The notes under the pieces are model-generated. The model worked only from the letters and a program-made list of their open reading frames with translations. It made no database searches and had not been told where the DNA came from. From the NCBI GenBank assembly GCA_903951825.1, contig CAJBDJ010000049.1, positions 48,961 to 112,960 on the forward strand: a stretch of 64,000 nucleotides of DNA. Direction: 5' to 3'. The DNA comes from an uncultured Pseudomonadota bacterium (GTDB lineage Bacteria > Pseudomonadota > Gammaproteobacteria > Burkholderiales > Rhodocyclaceae). Of the stretch, positions 44,554-54,762 are shown one piece after another (positions within the stretch are counted from its first letter, which is position 1; each line of letters opens with the position of its first letter). The position numbers were made by a program, and so were the translations under genes.

Positions 44554-45024
44554 GTGAACAAAAAAATCTGGATCGACGTCGTTGGCTTTTTGCTGATTGC
44601 CCTGGTCGTCGTCGTCGGCTACAAACTCTCGCCCATCCTGCTGCCGGCGAGTGATCTTGCGCTTCTCCCCGATGCCGCTTGCGATCTCCACCAACAAGCC
44701 TGTGCCGTGGCGTTGCCCGATGGCGGGCGCCTCGAATTGTCTTTTGGAACGCGGCCGATTCCCCTGCTCAAACCTTTTCGTGTCGAAGTTAGGTTGACAG
44801 GAGCTGCCGCCCGTTCGCTGGCCATCGACTTTGATGGAGTGGACATGAAAATGGGGCTGAATCGGCCGCCATTGCGCGACGAAGGGGGGGGGCTGTTTGC
44901 CGGCGAAGCAACGCTGCCGGTGTGTGTCACCGGCGCCATGACATGGCAGGCGACCGTGTTGCTAGACAGCGCCGGGCAACGTATTGCCATTCCATTTCGA
45001 TTTACCTCGCGCGTGCACGAATGA
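44554..45024 (+). CDS. Small single-pass membrane protein upstream of SCO1
   Basis: A 156-residue protein with one N-terminal membrane helix (about 7-27) and a periplasmic beta-rich domain of about 120 residues. Segments such as DFDGVDMKMGLNRPPLRD and LFAGEATLPVCVTGAMTWQA loosely recall FixH/YtkA-like domains, including a Met pair that could bind copper, but I am not sure of the family. GTG 44554 gives a clean N-terminus (NKKIWIDVVGFLL), and ATG 44509 is the alternative. It overlaps SCO1 by 4 bp, so the two are coupled. Confidence 0.7.
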   Translation: MNKKIWIDVVGFLLIALVVVVGYKLSPILLPASDLALLPDAACDLHQQACAVALPDGGRLELSFGTRPIPLLKPFRVEVRLTGAAARSLAIDFDGVDMKMGLNRPPLRDEGGGLFAGEATLPVCVTGAMTWQATVLLDSAGQRIAIPFRFTSRVHE

Positions 45025-45614
45025 GCGAGCGGATTTGGCTGGCGCTGGTGATTTTTTTGACGACCCTGCTGGTTGGCCTGGCTTTGTTTTGGTCGCCCGC
45101 TTTGCCCGAGGCAGCCTTGCCCAAGCCCGCGCTGGCGCCCGGCGGCGATTTCACGCTGCAATCGGCCGATGGCACCCTGTCGCTCAAGGATTATCGCGGC
45201 AAGCTGGTGCTGGTTTATTTCGGCTACACCTATTGCCCCGACATCTGCCCAACCTCGCTGGCTGCGACGGCGGCGGCGCTGAATCTGCTGACGCCGGAGG
45301 AGGCGGCGCAGGTGGCGGTAATTTTCATTTCGGTTGACCCGCAGCGTGATACTCCCGCCCGACTCAAGGAATATGCCGCGTTTTTCCATCCGGTGATGAT
45401 CGGTGTCACCGGCACGCCAGACAATCTGGCCGAAATCGCCGGCCGTTACGGAGCCTTCTACGCGCACCAGAAGGTCGACAGCGCCGGGGGTTACGTCGTT
45501 GACCATACCGCCGATACCTATGTTGTTGGCCGCAGCGGGCGTTTATTGACGAAAATTCCGCATGGCGCGGCAGCGGACTGGGTGGCGAGAGAAATTCGTC
45601 AGGGGTTGCAATGA
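45021..45614 (+). CDS. SCO1/SenC copper chaperone
   Basis: A 197-residue membrane-anchored periplasmic protein (TM about 6-24) with a thioredoxin fold. The copper ligands are Cys72 and Cys76 in YCPDICPTSL and His162 in YVVDHTADTY, the full CxxxC...H set. SCO proteins deliver Cu to the CuA centre of cytochrome c oxidase. The downstream PCuAC gene and the upstream membrane protein complete a copper-delivery operon. Confidence 0.94.
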   Translation: MSERIWLALVIFLTTLLVGLALFWSPALPEAALPKPALAPGGDFTLQSADGTLSLKDYRGKLVLVYFGYTYCPDICPTSLAATAAALNLLTPEEAAQVAVIFISVDPQRDTPARLKEYAAFFHPVMIGVTGTPDNLAEIAGRYGAFYAHQKVDSAGGYVVDHTADTYVVGRSGRLLTKIPHGAAADWVAREIRQGLQ

Positions 45615-45633
45615 TTTTTTACAGGAGAGTGAA

Positions 45634-46098
45634 ATGAACAAATTATCGATCTTGCTTGCCGGTTTAATGGTCTCAAGCGGGCTTTTGGCCGCCTCTGCCG
45701 ATGGGGTCAGCGTGGCCTCCCCCTATGTTCGTCTGGCACCGCCGAATGCCCCGGCGACCGGGGCGTTCATGGTGATTAAAAATGCCGGTGAGAAGGATGT
45801 CAAAGTCGTCAAGGCCGACAATCCGGCGTCACGGGTAACTGAGCTGCATACCCACATCAACGAAGGCGGCGTCATGAAAATGCGTCCGGTGCCGGCGATT
45901 GACGTCAAGTCCAAGGGCGAGGCGGTGCTCCAGCCGGGCGGTCTGCATGTCATGTTGATTGATTTGAAGGCGCCGATGAAAGAAGGGGACTCGGTGCCGA
46001 TTACCCTGACTTTCGACGATGGCAGCAGCAAAACCGTTGACGCCAAGGTGATCAAGCCGACACCGGCAGCGATGCCGGGAATGCCGCACGCGCACTGA
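45634..46098 (+). CDS. Periplasmic copper chaperone PCuAC
   Basis: A 154-residue exported protein (signal about 1-20) of the PCu(A)C family, which hands Cu(I) to SCO or directly to cytochrome oxidase. Copper ligands are seen in the conserved pattern: His72/His74 (LHTHINEGG), Met81/Met83 (VMKMRPV), and His105 and Met107 (GGLHVMLIDLKAP). The His/Met-rich C-terminus (MPGMPHAH) may bind additional copper. AGGAGAG precedes ATG 45634. Confidence 0.95.
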   Translation: MNKLSILLAGLMVSSGLLAASADGVSVASPYVRLAPPNAPATGAFMVIKNAGEKDVKVVKADNPASRVTELHTHINEGGVMKMRPVPAIDVKSKGEAVLQPGGLHVMLIDLKAPMKEGDSVPITLTFDDGSSKTVDAKVIKPTPAAMPGMPHAH

Positions 46099-46143
46099 AA
46101 ATCGGCGGTTATCGGCAGTTGATCTCAGCGTTTAACTGCCGAC

Positions 46144-46677
46144 TCAGGTTCTGACCGGACGTTTCGAGAGTTTTCTTTGCAAGGTTCGGCGGTGCATTTT
46201 CAGCGCCCGGGCAGTCGCCGAAATGTTGCCCGCGTTTTCGTTGAGTACCCGTTGAATGTGTTCCCACTCAAGGCGGTCGACCGAGAGTGGCGCGTCCGAG
46301 GCAGGTTGTCCGAAGTCCGGGCCATGGTCATCCGCGAAGGCGCTCAGAATGGCTTCAATTTCAACCGGCTTGGCGAGATATTGCACGGCGCCGAGTTTGA
46401 CCGCATCGACGGCGGTGGCGATGCTGGCATAGCCGGTCAAAACGACGATGCGGCAATCCGGATTGATCGCCAGCAGTGCCGGGATCAGGGTCAGACCGGA
46501 ACTGCCCTGAAGATTGAGATCGAGAACGACCCGCGCCGGTCGCAAGGCGTCGGCAGCCAGCAGGGCGCTGGAGACATCGCTGGCACCCTGAGCCGGAATC
46601 CCCCGCCGGTTGAGGGTTCTGACCAGAATCGCGTTAAAGGCGGGATCATCGTCGATGACCAGGGTCAGTGCGTTCAT
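46144..46677 (-). CDS. regA: Redox response regulator RegA/ActR/PrrA family
   Basis: A 177-residue regulator with a receiver domain (VIDDDPAF, phosphoacceptor Asp53 in VVLDLNLQGSSGL, Thr in VVLTGYASIATAV, and Lys in QYLAKPVEIE). A Fis-type helix-turn-helix (NAGNISATARALKMHRRTLQ) sits at the C-terminus. This is the RegA architecture for global control of respiratory and redox genes. ATG 46677 overlaps the regB stop by 4 bp (ATGA). Likely targets here include the adjacent copper and cytochrome-oxidase-assembly genes (inference from the boxes). Confidence 0.92.
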   Translation of the reverse strand: MNALTLVIDDDPAFNAILVRTLNRRGIPAQGASDVSSALLAADALRPARVVLDLNLQGSSGLTLIPALLAINPDCRIVVLTGYASIATAVDAVKLGAVQYLAKPVEIEAILSAFADDHGPDFGQPASDAPLSVDRLEWEHIQRVLNENAGNISATARALKMHRRTLQRKLSKRPVRT

Positions 46678-47933
46678 CGGCAAGCCAGTGGCAGGTCAAT
46701 ACGGGCGCTGGCGCCACCCTCATCGGGATTGCTCAAGGTCAGCCGGCCGCCGAGTTGAAGCAGCGCCGAGCGGGTGAGGACGAGGCCGATGCCGGTGCCT
46801 TGCGCATGGGGTGGAAAACTCACTTCGCCGCCGCGTTCAAGGACGGCGGCTGGAAAACCGGGGCCGCGATCACGCACTTCAATGATGATTCCTGCCGGAT
46901 TCCAGTCGAGACTGATCGTGATTGGTTGCGGACTGGCGTCGGCGGCATTGTTGAGGAGATTGAGCACGGCTTGCTGAAGGCGAGGATCGCTGCTGATCAG
47001 CGGTGCCGGTAAGGCTCCCCGCAAATCCAGTTGACTGGCCGCATCGGGGCGGCTGGAATGCCACTGTTGTCGCAGTGTGTCGAGCCAGTGGTCTAGCGGC
47101 TGCAGCAGGGGATTTTCAAGTCGATCGGCGCCAGCGCGGTGCGCGAGCCGGGTAATGATGCCTTTGCAGACCTGGATTTGCTGGCGCATCAGCGCCAGAT
47201 CGTCCTGAATGGCAGCCGAGAGGCCGGGTTCCTTGCTCAATTCACCGGCCAGCAAGGCCATGGTGCCAAGCGGTGTGCCGAGTTCATGGGCAGCGCCGGC
47301 CGCCAGCGTACCGATGGCCAGGATACGCTCGTCGCGCAAGGCTTGCTCGCGGGCGGCGGCCAGTTGGGCATCGCGTTCACGAATCTGGCCTGTCATGCGG
47401 ACGACCAGCCAGGCAATCATCAGCGCCGAAACGACAAAAGTCAGCCACATGCCGATCAGGTGCAACTGCGTGGCACGGCTGGCATCATTGATTGGCAGCG
47501 GAATGAAGTAAAGCATCAGCAGCGAGTAGACGATTGTCGCCGTCAAGCCGATGGCGGCGACACAACGTGTCGGCAGTGTCAGGGCGGCAATGGCCACGGG
47601 CAGCAAGAGCAGCGAAATCAGGGGATTGGTGGCGCCGCCACTAAAAAAACAAAGGGCGCCGAGGGCGCTGACGTCAATCAGTAAATGGCCGAACAAATCG
47701 CCGGGCGTCGCGCTGCGGGCGCGCCGTGTGCGCCAGTCGGTCAGGGCGTTGAGCAGACCGGCAAGCGCGAGAATCACCCACATCGGGGACTGCGGCAGGG
47801 GAATGGCGAGAACGCCGGGGCTGATCAGAATGAGTACGCCAAGCCCGGCAAGGGCAAGCCAGCGAAGCGAAATCAGCCGGCGCAGATTGCCCAGGTGTTC
47901 GCCGGTGCGCACGTCGTAGTTGATCAATGACAT
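46674..47933 (-). CDS. regB: Redox sensor histidine kinase RegB/ActS/PrrB family
   Basis: A 419-residue kinase with six predicted membrane helices. The family quinone-sensing motif GGATNP lies at residues 99-104, phosphoacceptor His216 in AAGAAHELGTPLGTMALLA, and the conserved redox-active Cys256 in QVCKGIITRLA. The ATPase N-box LNLLNNAADASP and G-box QGTGIGLVLTRS are intact. RegB senses the oxidation state of the ubiquinone pool and oxygen-dependent thiol oxidation. It is upstream of regA in one operon. Confidence 0.94.
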   Translation of the reverse strand: MSLINYDVRTGEHLGNLRRLISLRWLALAGLGVLILISPGVLAIPLPQSPMWVILALAGLLNALTDWRTRRARSATPGDLFGHLLIDVSALGALCFFSGGATNPLISLLLLPVAIAALTLPTRCVAAIGLTATIVYSLLMLYFIPLPINDASRATQLHLIGMWLTFVVSALMIAWLVVRMTGQIRERDAQLAAAREQALRDERILAIGTLAAGAAHELGTPLGTMALLAGELSKEPGLSAAIQDDLALMRQQIQVCKGIITRLAHRAGADRLENPLLQPLDHWLDTLRQQWHSSRPDAASQLDLRGALPAPLISSDPRLQQAVLNLLNNAADASPQPITISLDWNPAGIIIEVRDRGPGFPAAVLERGGEVSFPPHAQGTGIGLVLTRSALLQLGGRLTLSNPDEGGASARIDLPLACR

Positions 47934-47981
47934 GCCGCCGATTATCCGCGATTTGGGCAGGGTTTCAGAGACTGATCACCT

Positions 47982-47996
47982 GCGACAAGTTGTCGC
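47982..47996. promoter_or_regulatory. Putative RegA-type box (regB/porin divergent region)
   Basis: GCGACAA-G-TTGTCGC is a perfect 15-bp inverted repeat that also fits GCGNC-N5-GNCGC. It lies 49 bp upstream of the regB start, between regB and the divergent porin gene, and could mediate autoregulation. Confidence 0.5.
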
Positions 47997-48109
47997 GCCG
48001 GCGAGTTTGCGAGACTTATCCCCGATGACCGCTGGAAGTCAGCGCCTTGATGTTCAAATCAATTAGTGCACAATGGAAATCCGGTCGAACTCCTTGGCAG
48101 TGGAAACCT

Positions 48110-49408
48110 ATGCAGATAAAAACCGCGTGTTTTGTGGCTGGCTTAATTTTTTGCCTCGGCAGTCCTGCCGGCGCAAGCGAGAAAGAAGACGAGCCGGATT
48201 ATGTCAGTGACACCTTGAGCGGTGCCTGGGGTGGGCTCAGGTCTGAATGGAGCGAGAGGGGCATCGATGTGGACATCGGATTTAAGTCGGACATGCTGTG
48301 GAACGTTCGCGGCGGCCTGCGACAGGGGGGGCGTCCGATCAATCAGTTTGATGTGAAGCTGGCTGTCGATTTTGAAAAATATGCGGGTCTGCACGGGCTC
48401 TCTGGTTACGTAAACTTTATCTATGACAGCGGGGGAAAGATCAATCGCGATTATGTCGGTAGCCTGATGGGCGTGTGTAATGCCGAAGTTACGGTGTCGA
48501 CCCAGCGTTTTTTTCATGCCTGGATCGAGCAGGCATTCCTGAATAAACAATGGGCGATCCTGGTGGGACTTTATCCGATTGATTCCGAGTTTCAGGTTCT
48601 TGAAAGTGCCGGATTGTTTCTTCAGCCCACCTATGGCGCAACGGCCGACCTGGCATTAACCCGCGGCCCGTCGATATTCAATCAATCGGCCTTTGGCGTG
48701 CGTGCCAAATGGGTGTCCGACAAGCAGCCTATTTACGCCATGGCCGCCATCCTCGATGGCATTCCCGGCGATCCGGATCAAGCGCAGGGAACCCACATCA
48801 AATTCAACAAGGGCGATGGAACAATGCACATTGCCGAGATTGGATTGACTCCGCGTCCCGAGCACGATTCAAATTCCTCCCAAAAATCTGCCGAGTCCGC
48901 AAAGCGTCCCTGGAGTGAAAAATATTCATTTGGCTATTGGGGATACACATCCCGCGTCGATGATCTGATTGATGTCGACGTCAATGGCCAGGCATTGCGA
49001 CGCAACAGCAGCGGCTGGTATGCCCAGGCAGAACGAACCGCCATCACTTGGGCCGATGGCGAACTGGTGGCTTTCGCCCGCCACAGCAAAACCGACGGCG
49101 ATTCAACGGCGATTCGTGATGTTTCGAGTATCGGAGCGCGAATGCGCGGCGTGATTCCCGGACGCGGCGATGATTTTCTTGGGATTGCCTACACTCGTGG
49201 TTCGATCAGCAACAAATGGCGGGAAAGCCAGGCGCTTGCAGCCGTATCGACGGTGGGCGCCGAGTCGGCAATCGAAATCGCCTACCGCATTCAGGCGACC
49301 CCATGGTTAGTTGTCCAGCCCATGTACCAATACATTCAATCCCCCGGCGCCATCAGCACTGTGCCCGATGCGACGCTGCTCGGCGTCAAAGTGGAGTTGG
49401 CGCTTTGA
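48110..49408 (+). CDS. OprB-type carbohydrate-selective porin
   Basis: A 432-residue outer-membrane beta-barrel with a signal peptide (about 1-23, ending PAGASEK). OprB-family features are the N-terminal LSGAWGGLRSEWSERGIDVD, the strand segment FFHAWIEQAFLNKQWAILVG near residue 130, and the C-terminal IQATPWLVVQPMYQYIQSPG ending in Leu. OprB porins pass glucose and other sugars, but the substrate here is not predictable. ATG 48110 directly starts the signal peptide, and an upstream in-frame ATG at 48050 would add 20 atypical residues. Confidence 0.87.
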   Translation: MQIKTACFVAGLIFCLGSPAGASEKEDEPDYVSDTLSGAWGGLRSEWSERGIDVDIGFKSDMLWNVRGGLRQGGRPINQFDVKLAVDFEKYAGLHGLSGYVNFIYDSGGKINRDYVGSLMGVCNAEVTVSTQRFFHAWIEQAFLNKQWAILVGLYPIDSEFQVLESAGLFLQPTYGATADLALTRGPSIFNQSAFGVRAKWVSDKQPIYAMAAILDGIPGDPDQAQGTHIKFNKGDGTMHIAEIGLTPRPEHDSNSSQKSAESAKRPWSEKYSFGYWGYTSRVDDLIDVDVNGQALRRNSSGWYAQAERTAITWADGELVAFARHSKTDGDSTAIRDVSSIGARMRGVIPGRGDDFLGIAYTRGSISNKWRESQALAAVSTVGAESAIEIAYRIQATPWLVVQPMYQYIQSPGAISTVPDATLLGVKVELAL

Positions 49409-49460
49409 GCGGCGCTAATGCGCCGGGTGCGTCCCGAATCTCTGCCGGTAACGGCCGGGA

Positions 49461-50813
49461 ATGGTCTTGAGCGACCTGTTTTCTAACGTCGGCGCTGATG
49501 CACACGCGCCACTCGCCGAGCAGCTGCGCCCGCAGACGCCCGATGAAGTCATCGGTCAGCAGCATTTGCTGGGTGCCGGCAAGCCGTTGCGCCTGGCGTT
49601 TGAATCGGGTCAGCCGCATTCGATGATTCTGTGGGGGCCGCCGGGGGTCGGTAAAACGACGCTGGCGCGGATGATGGCGACGCAGTTTCAATGCCAATTC
49701 ATTGCCTTGTCAGCGGTTTTTTCCGGCATCAAGGAGGTGCGCGAGGCCGTCGCCCAAGCCGAGATGTGGCGTGCGCAGGGGCGGCGAACGATACTCTTTG
49801 TTGATGAAATTCACCGCTTCAACAAGGCGCAACAGGATGGGTTTTTGCCATTTGTCGAGTCGGGTTTGCTGACGTTTATTGGCGCGACCACTGAAAATCC
49901 TTCATTTGAATTGAATTCGGCTCTGCTTTCACGGGCTGCCGTGTATGTCCTGAAGTCGCTCGATGCAGCCGAATTGGGACAGCTCTTCGAGCGTGCCAGT
50001 GGGCGGGCTTTAGTGGGTTTGAGTTTTGACGCAGCGGCGCGCGAGCGCTTGAGCGGCTTGGCCGATGGCGATGCGCGCCGACTGCTTAATTTGCTTGAGC
50101 AAGTCCGAACGGCAGCGAAGACGGCAGGGGTGGTTGCGGTCGACGGCGAATTTGTCGAGAAAACCCTGGCGCAAAGCCTGCGCCGTTTCGACAAAGGCGG
50201 CGATGCGTTTTATGACCAAATTTCAGCGCTGCACAAATCGGTGCGCGGCTCCAGCCCGGATGGTGCGCTTTACTGGTTGACACGTATGCTCGATGGTGGT
50301 GCCGACCCGCGCTATCTGGCGCGGCGAATCATCCGCATGGCCTGGGAAGATATTGGTCTGGCCGACCCGCGTGCCGTACAGATCGCCAACGATGCGGCTG
50401 AAACCTACGAGCGACTGGGGTCGCCGGAGGGAGAACTGGCGCTCGGGCAGGCGGTGATTTATCTGGCCGTGGCGGCCAAGTCGAACGCCGGCTACAACGC
50501 CTACAACGCGGCGCGTGCTTTTGTCAGCCAGGAGGGTTCGCGCCCGGTACCCAACCACCTGCGCAACGCGCCGACCAAACTCATGAAGGAACTCGGCCAC
50601 GGTCACGCCTACCGCTACGCTCATGACGAGCCGGAAGCCTATGCGGCGGGAGAATCTTATTTGCCCGATGGCATGGCCGAGCCGGGCTGGTACGTGCCGA
50701 CGCCGCGGGGGCTGGAAGGGCAGATCGGCCAGAAACTGACGCATCTGCGTGCGCTCGACCAGCAGGCGCGGCAAGCTCGGCGTAAGAAAGGCAGTGACGG
50801 CGGCGAGCAGTGA
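49461..50813 (+). CDS. rarA: Replication-associated recombination protein A (RarA/MgsA)
   Basis: An AAA+ ATPase acting at stalled replication forks. In the 450-residue product Walker A is WGPPGVGKTTLARMMA near residue 58, Walker B TILFVDEIHRFNKAQQD near 112, sensor 1 FIGATTENPSFELN near 140, and the C-terminal tetramerisation region includes YNAYNAARAFVSQEGSRPVP and LRNAPTKLMKELG. The gene follows the porin gene by about 50 bp, with no terminator seen. In many proteobacteria it sits just before serS, whereas here a minus-strand peptidase gene intervenes. Confidence 0.95.
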   Translation: MVLSDLFSNVGADAHAPLAEQLRPQTPDEVIGQQHLLGAGKPLRLAFESGQPHSMILWGPPGVGKTTLARMMATQFQCQFIALSAVFSGIKEVREAVAQAEMWRAQGRRTILFVDEIHRFNKAQQDGFLPFVESGLLTFIGATTENPSFELNSALLSRAAVYVLKSLDAAELGQLFERASGRALVGLSFDAAARERLSGLADGDARRLLNLLEQVRTAAKTAGVVAVDGEFVEKTLAQSLRRFDKGGDAFYDQISALHKSVRGSSPDGALYWLTRMLDGGADPRYLARRIIRMAWEDIGLADPRAVQIANDAAETYERLGSPEGELALGQAVIYLAVAAKSNAGYNAYNAARAFVSQEGSRPVPNHLRNAPTKLMKELGHGHAYRYAHDEPEAYAAGESYLPDGMAEPGWYVPTPRGLEGQIGQKLTHLRALDQQARQARRKKGSDGGEQ

Positions 50814-50822
50814 GCTGCTGGC

Positions 50823-51698
50823 TCAGGAGGTCGTTTTTCTCGCGACATTGCGGCGAATCCAGGTCAGCATGTCGTCCCAGATGGCGCGTTGTTCGCGGGC
50901 GCTCGGCATTGCCGTGGCATTCGGCAGTTCGATGGTGATCACCGGCATGTTTTTGTGCACGCCGCCGTAATTGCCCAGCGAGCCGGGGTAAATGCCCAGT
51001 CGATTGAGCTTGAGATGCCCGAAGCGGCGGGGCTGGTGAGCCGGCCCGTCGTAATCGAGAATGCCGAAAGGGGCATGAACGCTGACCACGACATCGGGCC
51101 GGAAGCGCTCGATTTCTTCGCGCAACCATTGCGTTTCCGGTTCCGACATGGCTTTCTCGCCGGGAAAGCGGCGCGGATCCTTGTTGGTTTTTTTTGCCCA
51201 ATAGGCGTGGGCGTCGCTGCCCCAGTCAGGCGTCGGAAAATTGCGATTGAGATCAACGCCGCGACCATTGACGCGCTGCGGCGGATTGGCCAGCAGACCA
51301 TCGGGATTCGCCACCGGAATGACGCGCCAGTGAAATTGCCGCGATTCACCCTCGTTCAGCCAGCGCAGCCAACGAAAAACGATTGAGGCCGAGGTTAGTT
51401 CGTCGCCGTGGATGCCGCCGATCATCATGATGCGGGTTGCCCGGGCGGGTGCTTTGCCCCGCTGGGCGAGCTTTTGAGCGGCAGGGGGGAAATCGCGCAG
51501 CATCAGCGCATGGCCGCGCGTCGATAAGCCGGCCGCCGGCTGCAAGCCAAGACTCTGGCATTCGGCCGGTGGTACGCTGCCGAGGCGCTTGCCAATCGCC
51601 GCACACCAGGATGCCGCGCCGGGTGTCGCAGCCAGACTGGTGGACGACAGTAACAAGGTGTTCAAGGCGCAGAGCAGGAGCAGGGCGGGGCGGCGCAT
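50823..51698 (-). CDS. M14-family zinc carboxypeptidase (MpaA-like)
   Basis: A 291-residue exported protein (signal about 1-24) with an M14 peptidase domain. Zinc ligands are visible as MIGGIHGDELTSASI (HxxE) near residue 93 and the His of VVSVHAPFGILDY near 209. The substrate-site Arg lies in RGVDLNRNFPTPDW, and the catalytic Glu in PVITIELPNATA near 260. The closest functional analogue is MpaA, which trims murein tripeptides, but the signal peptide implies a periplasmic site. It is inserted convergently between rarA and serS. ATG 51722 is an alternative start. Confidence 0.87.
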   Translation of the reverse strand: MRRPALLLLCALNTLLLSSTSLAATPGAASWCAAIGKRLGSVPPAECQSLGLQPAAGLSTRGHALMLRDFPPAAQKLAQRGKAPARATRIMMIGGIHGDELTSASIVFRWLRWLNEGESRQFHWRVIPVANPDGLLANPPQRVNGRGVDLNRNFPTPDWGSDAHAYWAKKTNKDPRRFPGEKAMSEPETQWLREEIERFRPDVVVSVHAPFGILDYDGPAHQPRRFGHLKLNRLGIYPGSLGNYGGVHKNMPVITIELPNATAMPSAREQRAIWDDMLTWIRRNVARKTTS

Positions 51699-51810
51699 GA
51701 TGGCGAGCGGCAAAATGGACAATCGGCGAATGATAATCGCCGCCAGGCGAACTTGTTGGCTGATCTGCGAACCTGCTTTGCTGTCGCTGCGGGGCTTGCG
51801 ATGCCTCGCG

Positions 51811-51816
51811 TATAAT
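51811..51816 (+). promoter_or_regulatory. -10 element of the serS promoter
   Basis: A perfect TATAAT lies 66 bp before the serS start and within the region divergent from the peptidase gene. No clear -35 hexamer at standard spacing was found. Confidence 0.4.
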
Positions 51817-51830
51817 TTGCCGCCTTCTGA

Positions 51831-53159
<1,329 letters not shown>

Positions 53160-53230
53160 ATATATTTTGATGACTAAGCAGGCGATTGCCAGAAAGCTCG
53201 CTTTGTTTGAAATTTAAAATCGATTATTGA

Positions 53231-53239
53231 TGTTAGAAT
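53231..53239 (+). promoter_or_regulatory. Extended -10 promoter of the rpsF operon
   Basis: TGTTAGAAT is an extended -10 element (TGn plus TAGAAT) 67 bp before rpsF. The TTGAAA upstream lies 21 bp away, too far for a standard -35, so the extended element would have to compensate. Confidence 0.45.
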
Positions 53240-53305
53240 CTTGCGCTTTTCAACCTTGCCCTACCGCAAACGCATGGCGGAGGGTACAACCCATAAGGAG
53301 CTTGC

Positions 53306-53686
53306 GTGCGCCACTATGAAATAGTTTTCATCGTCCATCCGGATCAAAGTGAACAAGTGCCAGGAATGGTCGAGCGCTATCGCGCCATCGTTACGTCGAA
53401 GAGCGGTACGATTCATCGTCTGGAAGATTGGGGACGCCGTCAATTGGCTTACCCGATCCAGAAAATTCACAAGGCTCATTACGTTTTAATGAATATTGAA
53501 TGCGACGGTGAAACCCTGAATGAGCTTGAACATTCCTTTAAATTCAATGATGCTGTCTTGCGCCATCTCATTGTCAAGATGAAAGCGCCGGTGACGACTC
53601 CTTCACCGATGATGAAGGAAGAGAAGTCCAAATCAATGATGTCGGCAGATGTTGCCGAGACCGTTCAAGCTGATACGGCTGCCTGA
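53306..53686 (+). CDS. rpsF: 30S ribosomal protein S6
   Basis: S6 binds S18 and the 16S rRNA central domain. The 126-residue product begins [20 protein letters not shown] and contains [18 protein letters not shown] and YVLMNIECD, all S6 hallmarks. The last about 25 residues form a low-complexity tail ([14 protein letters not shown]). The start is GTG with AAGGAG five bases upstream. It is the first gene of the S6-PriB-S18-L9 operon. Confidence 0.97.
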   Translation: MRHYEIVFIVHPDQSEQVPGMVERYRAIVTSKSGTIHRLEDWGRRQLAYPIQKIHKAHYVLMNIECDGETLNELEHSFKFNDAVLRHLIVKMKAPVTTPSPMMKEEKSKSMMSADVAETVQADTAA

Positions 53687-53705
53687 CTTGTTCGGGAAGT
53701 AAAGG

Positions 53706-54005
53706 CTGAACAGCATTACCCTCTCAGGCCAGTTGGTTGAGCGTAAGTCATTGCGCTTCACACCTGCCGGCGTGCCCGTCAGCGAAGGACGCGTGCTACA
53801 CGCTTCCACGCAAACCGAGGGAGGGGGTGAGCGTCAGGTCACTCTGGAAATCGCTGTGCTCGCTCTAGGGGAGTCTGCCCGCTGGCTGCAAGCGGTTCCC
53901 TTGAATGAAGGTGTCAAGGTGACAGGATTTCTCGCTGCCAAAGGTCGTAACAGCAAAATACCCGTGCTACATGTGAATTCACTCGAATTTTTGGAAGGAA
54001 AATAA
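53706..54005 (+). CDS. priB: Primosomal replication protein N (PriB), apparent CTG start
   Basis: An OB-fold single-stranded-DNA-binding protein of the PriA restart primosome. The core reads [49 protein letters not shown] and [11 protein letters not shown]. Homologues start with an MN-xLxLxGxLVER beta-strand. In this sequence that strand is encoded from CTG 53706 ([13 protein letters not shown]), and an in-frame stop lies only two codons upstream. The first standard alternative, TTG 53733, would delete half the strand. GGGAAG lies six bases before the CTG. I therefore annotate a 99-residue protein with a CTG start. Confidence 0.8.
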   Translation: MNSITLSGQLVERKSLRFTPAGVPVSEGRVLHASTQTEGGGERQVTLEIAVLALGESARWLQAVPLNEGVKVTGFLAAKGRNSKIPVLHVNSLEFLEGK

Positions 54006-54006
54006 A

Positions 54007-54282
54007 ATGGCTCGCTTCTTCAAGAAGAAGGATGACGACAAGAAAAAGAAACGTGGCGGTGGTTTGTTCAAACGCCGCAAGTTCTGCCGCTTTACTGCGG
54101 AAAAAGTCGAACAGATTGACTATAAGGATGTAGACGTTCTCAAGGAATTCATCCAGGAAAACGCCAAAATCATGCCGGCTCGTCTGACCGGAACCAAGGC
54201 AGGCTATCAACGGCAGCTGGGCACCGCGATCAAGCGTGCGCGCTTTCTGGCGTTATTGCCTTTCACCGATAACCATCAATAA
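54007..54282 (+). CDS. rpsR: 30S ribosomal protein S18
   Basis: Partner of S6 in the small-subunit platform. The 91-residue product has a basic N-terminus ([20 protein letters not shown]) and the conserved [40 protein letters not shown] and [10 protein letters not shown]. It starts one base after the priB stop with AAGGAAA as ribosome binding site. Confidence 0.97.
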   Translation: MARFFKKKDDDKKKKRGGGLFKRRKFCRFTAEKVEQIDYKDVDVLKEFIQENAKIMPARLTGTKAGYQRQLGTAIKRARFLALLPFTDNHQ

Positions 54283-54299
54283 TTTCGAGGAGACGAAAC

Positions 54300-54746
54300 A
54301 TGCAAATCATTCTGCTCGACAAGGTGGTCAACCTCGGTAACCTTGGCGACGTCGTCAAAGTCAAAGATGGTTACGCCCGTAATTTCCTGATTCCGCAGCG
54401 TATGGCCAAGCGTGCTACGCCGGCTGCCATGGCCGAATTTGAGGCGCGGCGTGCCGAGCTGGAAAAAGCCGCCGCTGAAAAGCTGGCGGCCGCTCAGGGT
54501 ATTGCAGAAAAAATGGCTGGGCTCTCCGTTTCTGTTGGCCGTAAGGCGGGCATGGACGGTCGTCTGTTTGGCTCTGTTGGCACCAACGATATCGCTAATG
54601 CGCTCAAAGCTGTCGGCTTTGTTGTTGACAAGGCGGCTATTCGCATGCCTGATGGCCCGCTTAAGGCGATCGGCGAGTTTCCACTGGATGTTGCCCTACA
54701 TACCGATGTAGTAGCCAACATCACCGTGGCAGTGGTTGCCGAATAA
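54300..54746 (+). CDS. rplI: 50S ribosomal protein L9
   Basis: A two-domain 23S rRNA-binding protein. The 148-residue product has the N-terminal domain [20 protein letters not shown], the signature [17 protein letters not shown], a central helix, and a C-terminal domain ([16 protein letters not shown] and [18 protein letters not shown]). Last gene of the operon before a strong terminator. Confidence 0.97.
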   Translation: MQIILLDKVVNLGNLGDVVKVKDGYARNFLIPQRMAKRATPAAMAEFEARRAELEKAAAEKLAAAQGIAEKMAGLSVSVGRKAGMDGRLFGSVGTNDIANALKAVGFVVDKAAIRMPDGPLKAIGEFPLDVALHTDVVANITVAVVAE

Positions 54747-54762
54747 GTCAGCATAATCAACC

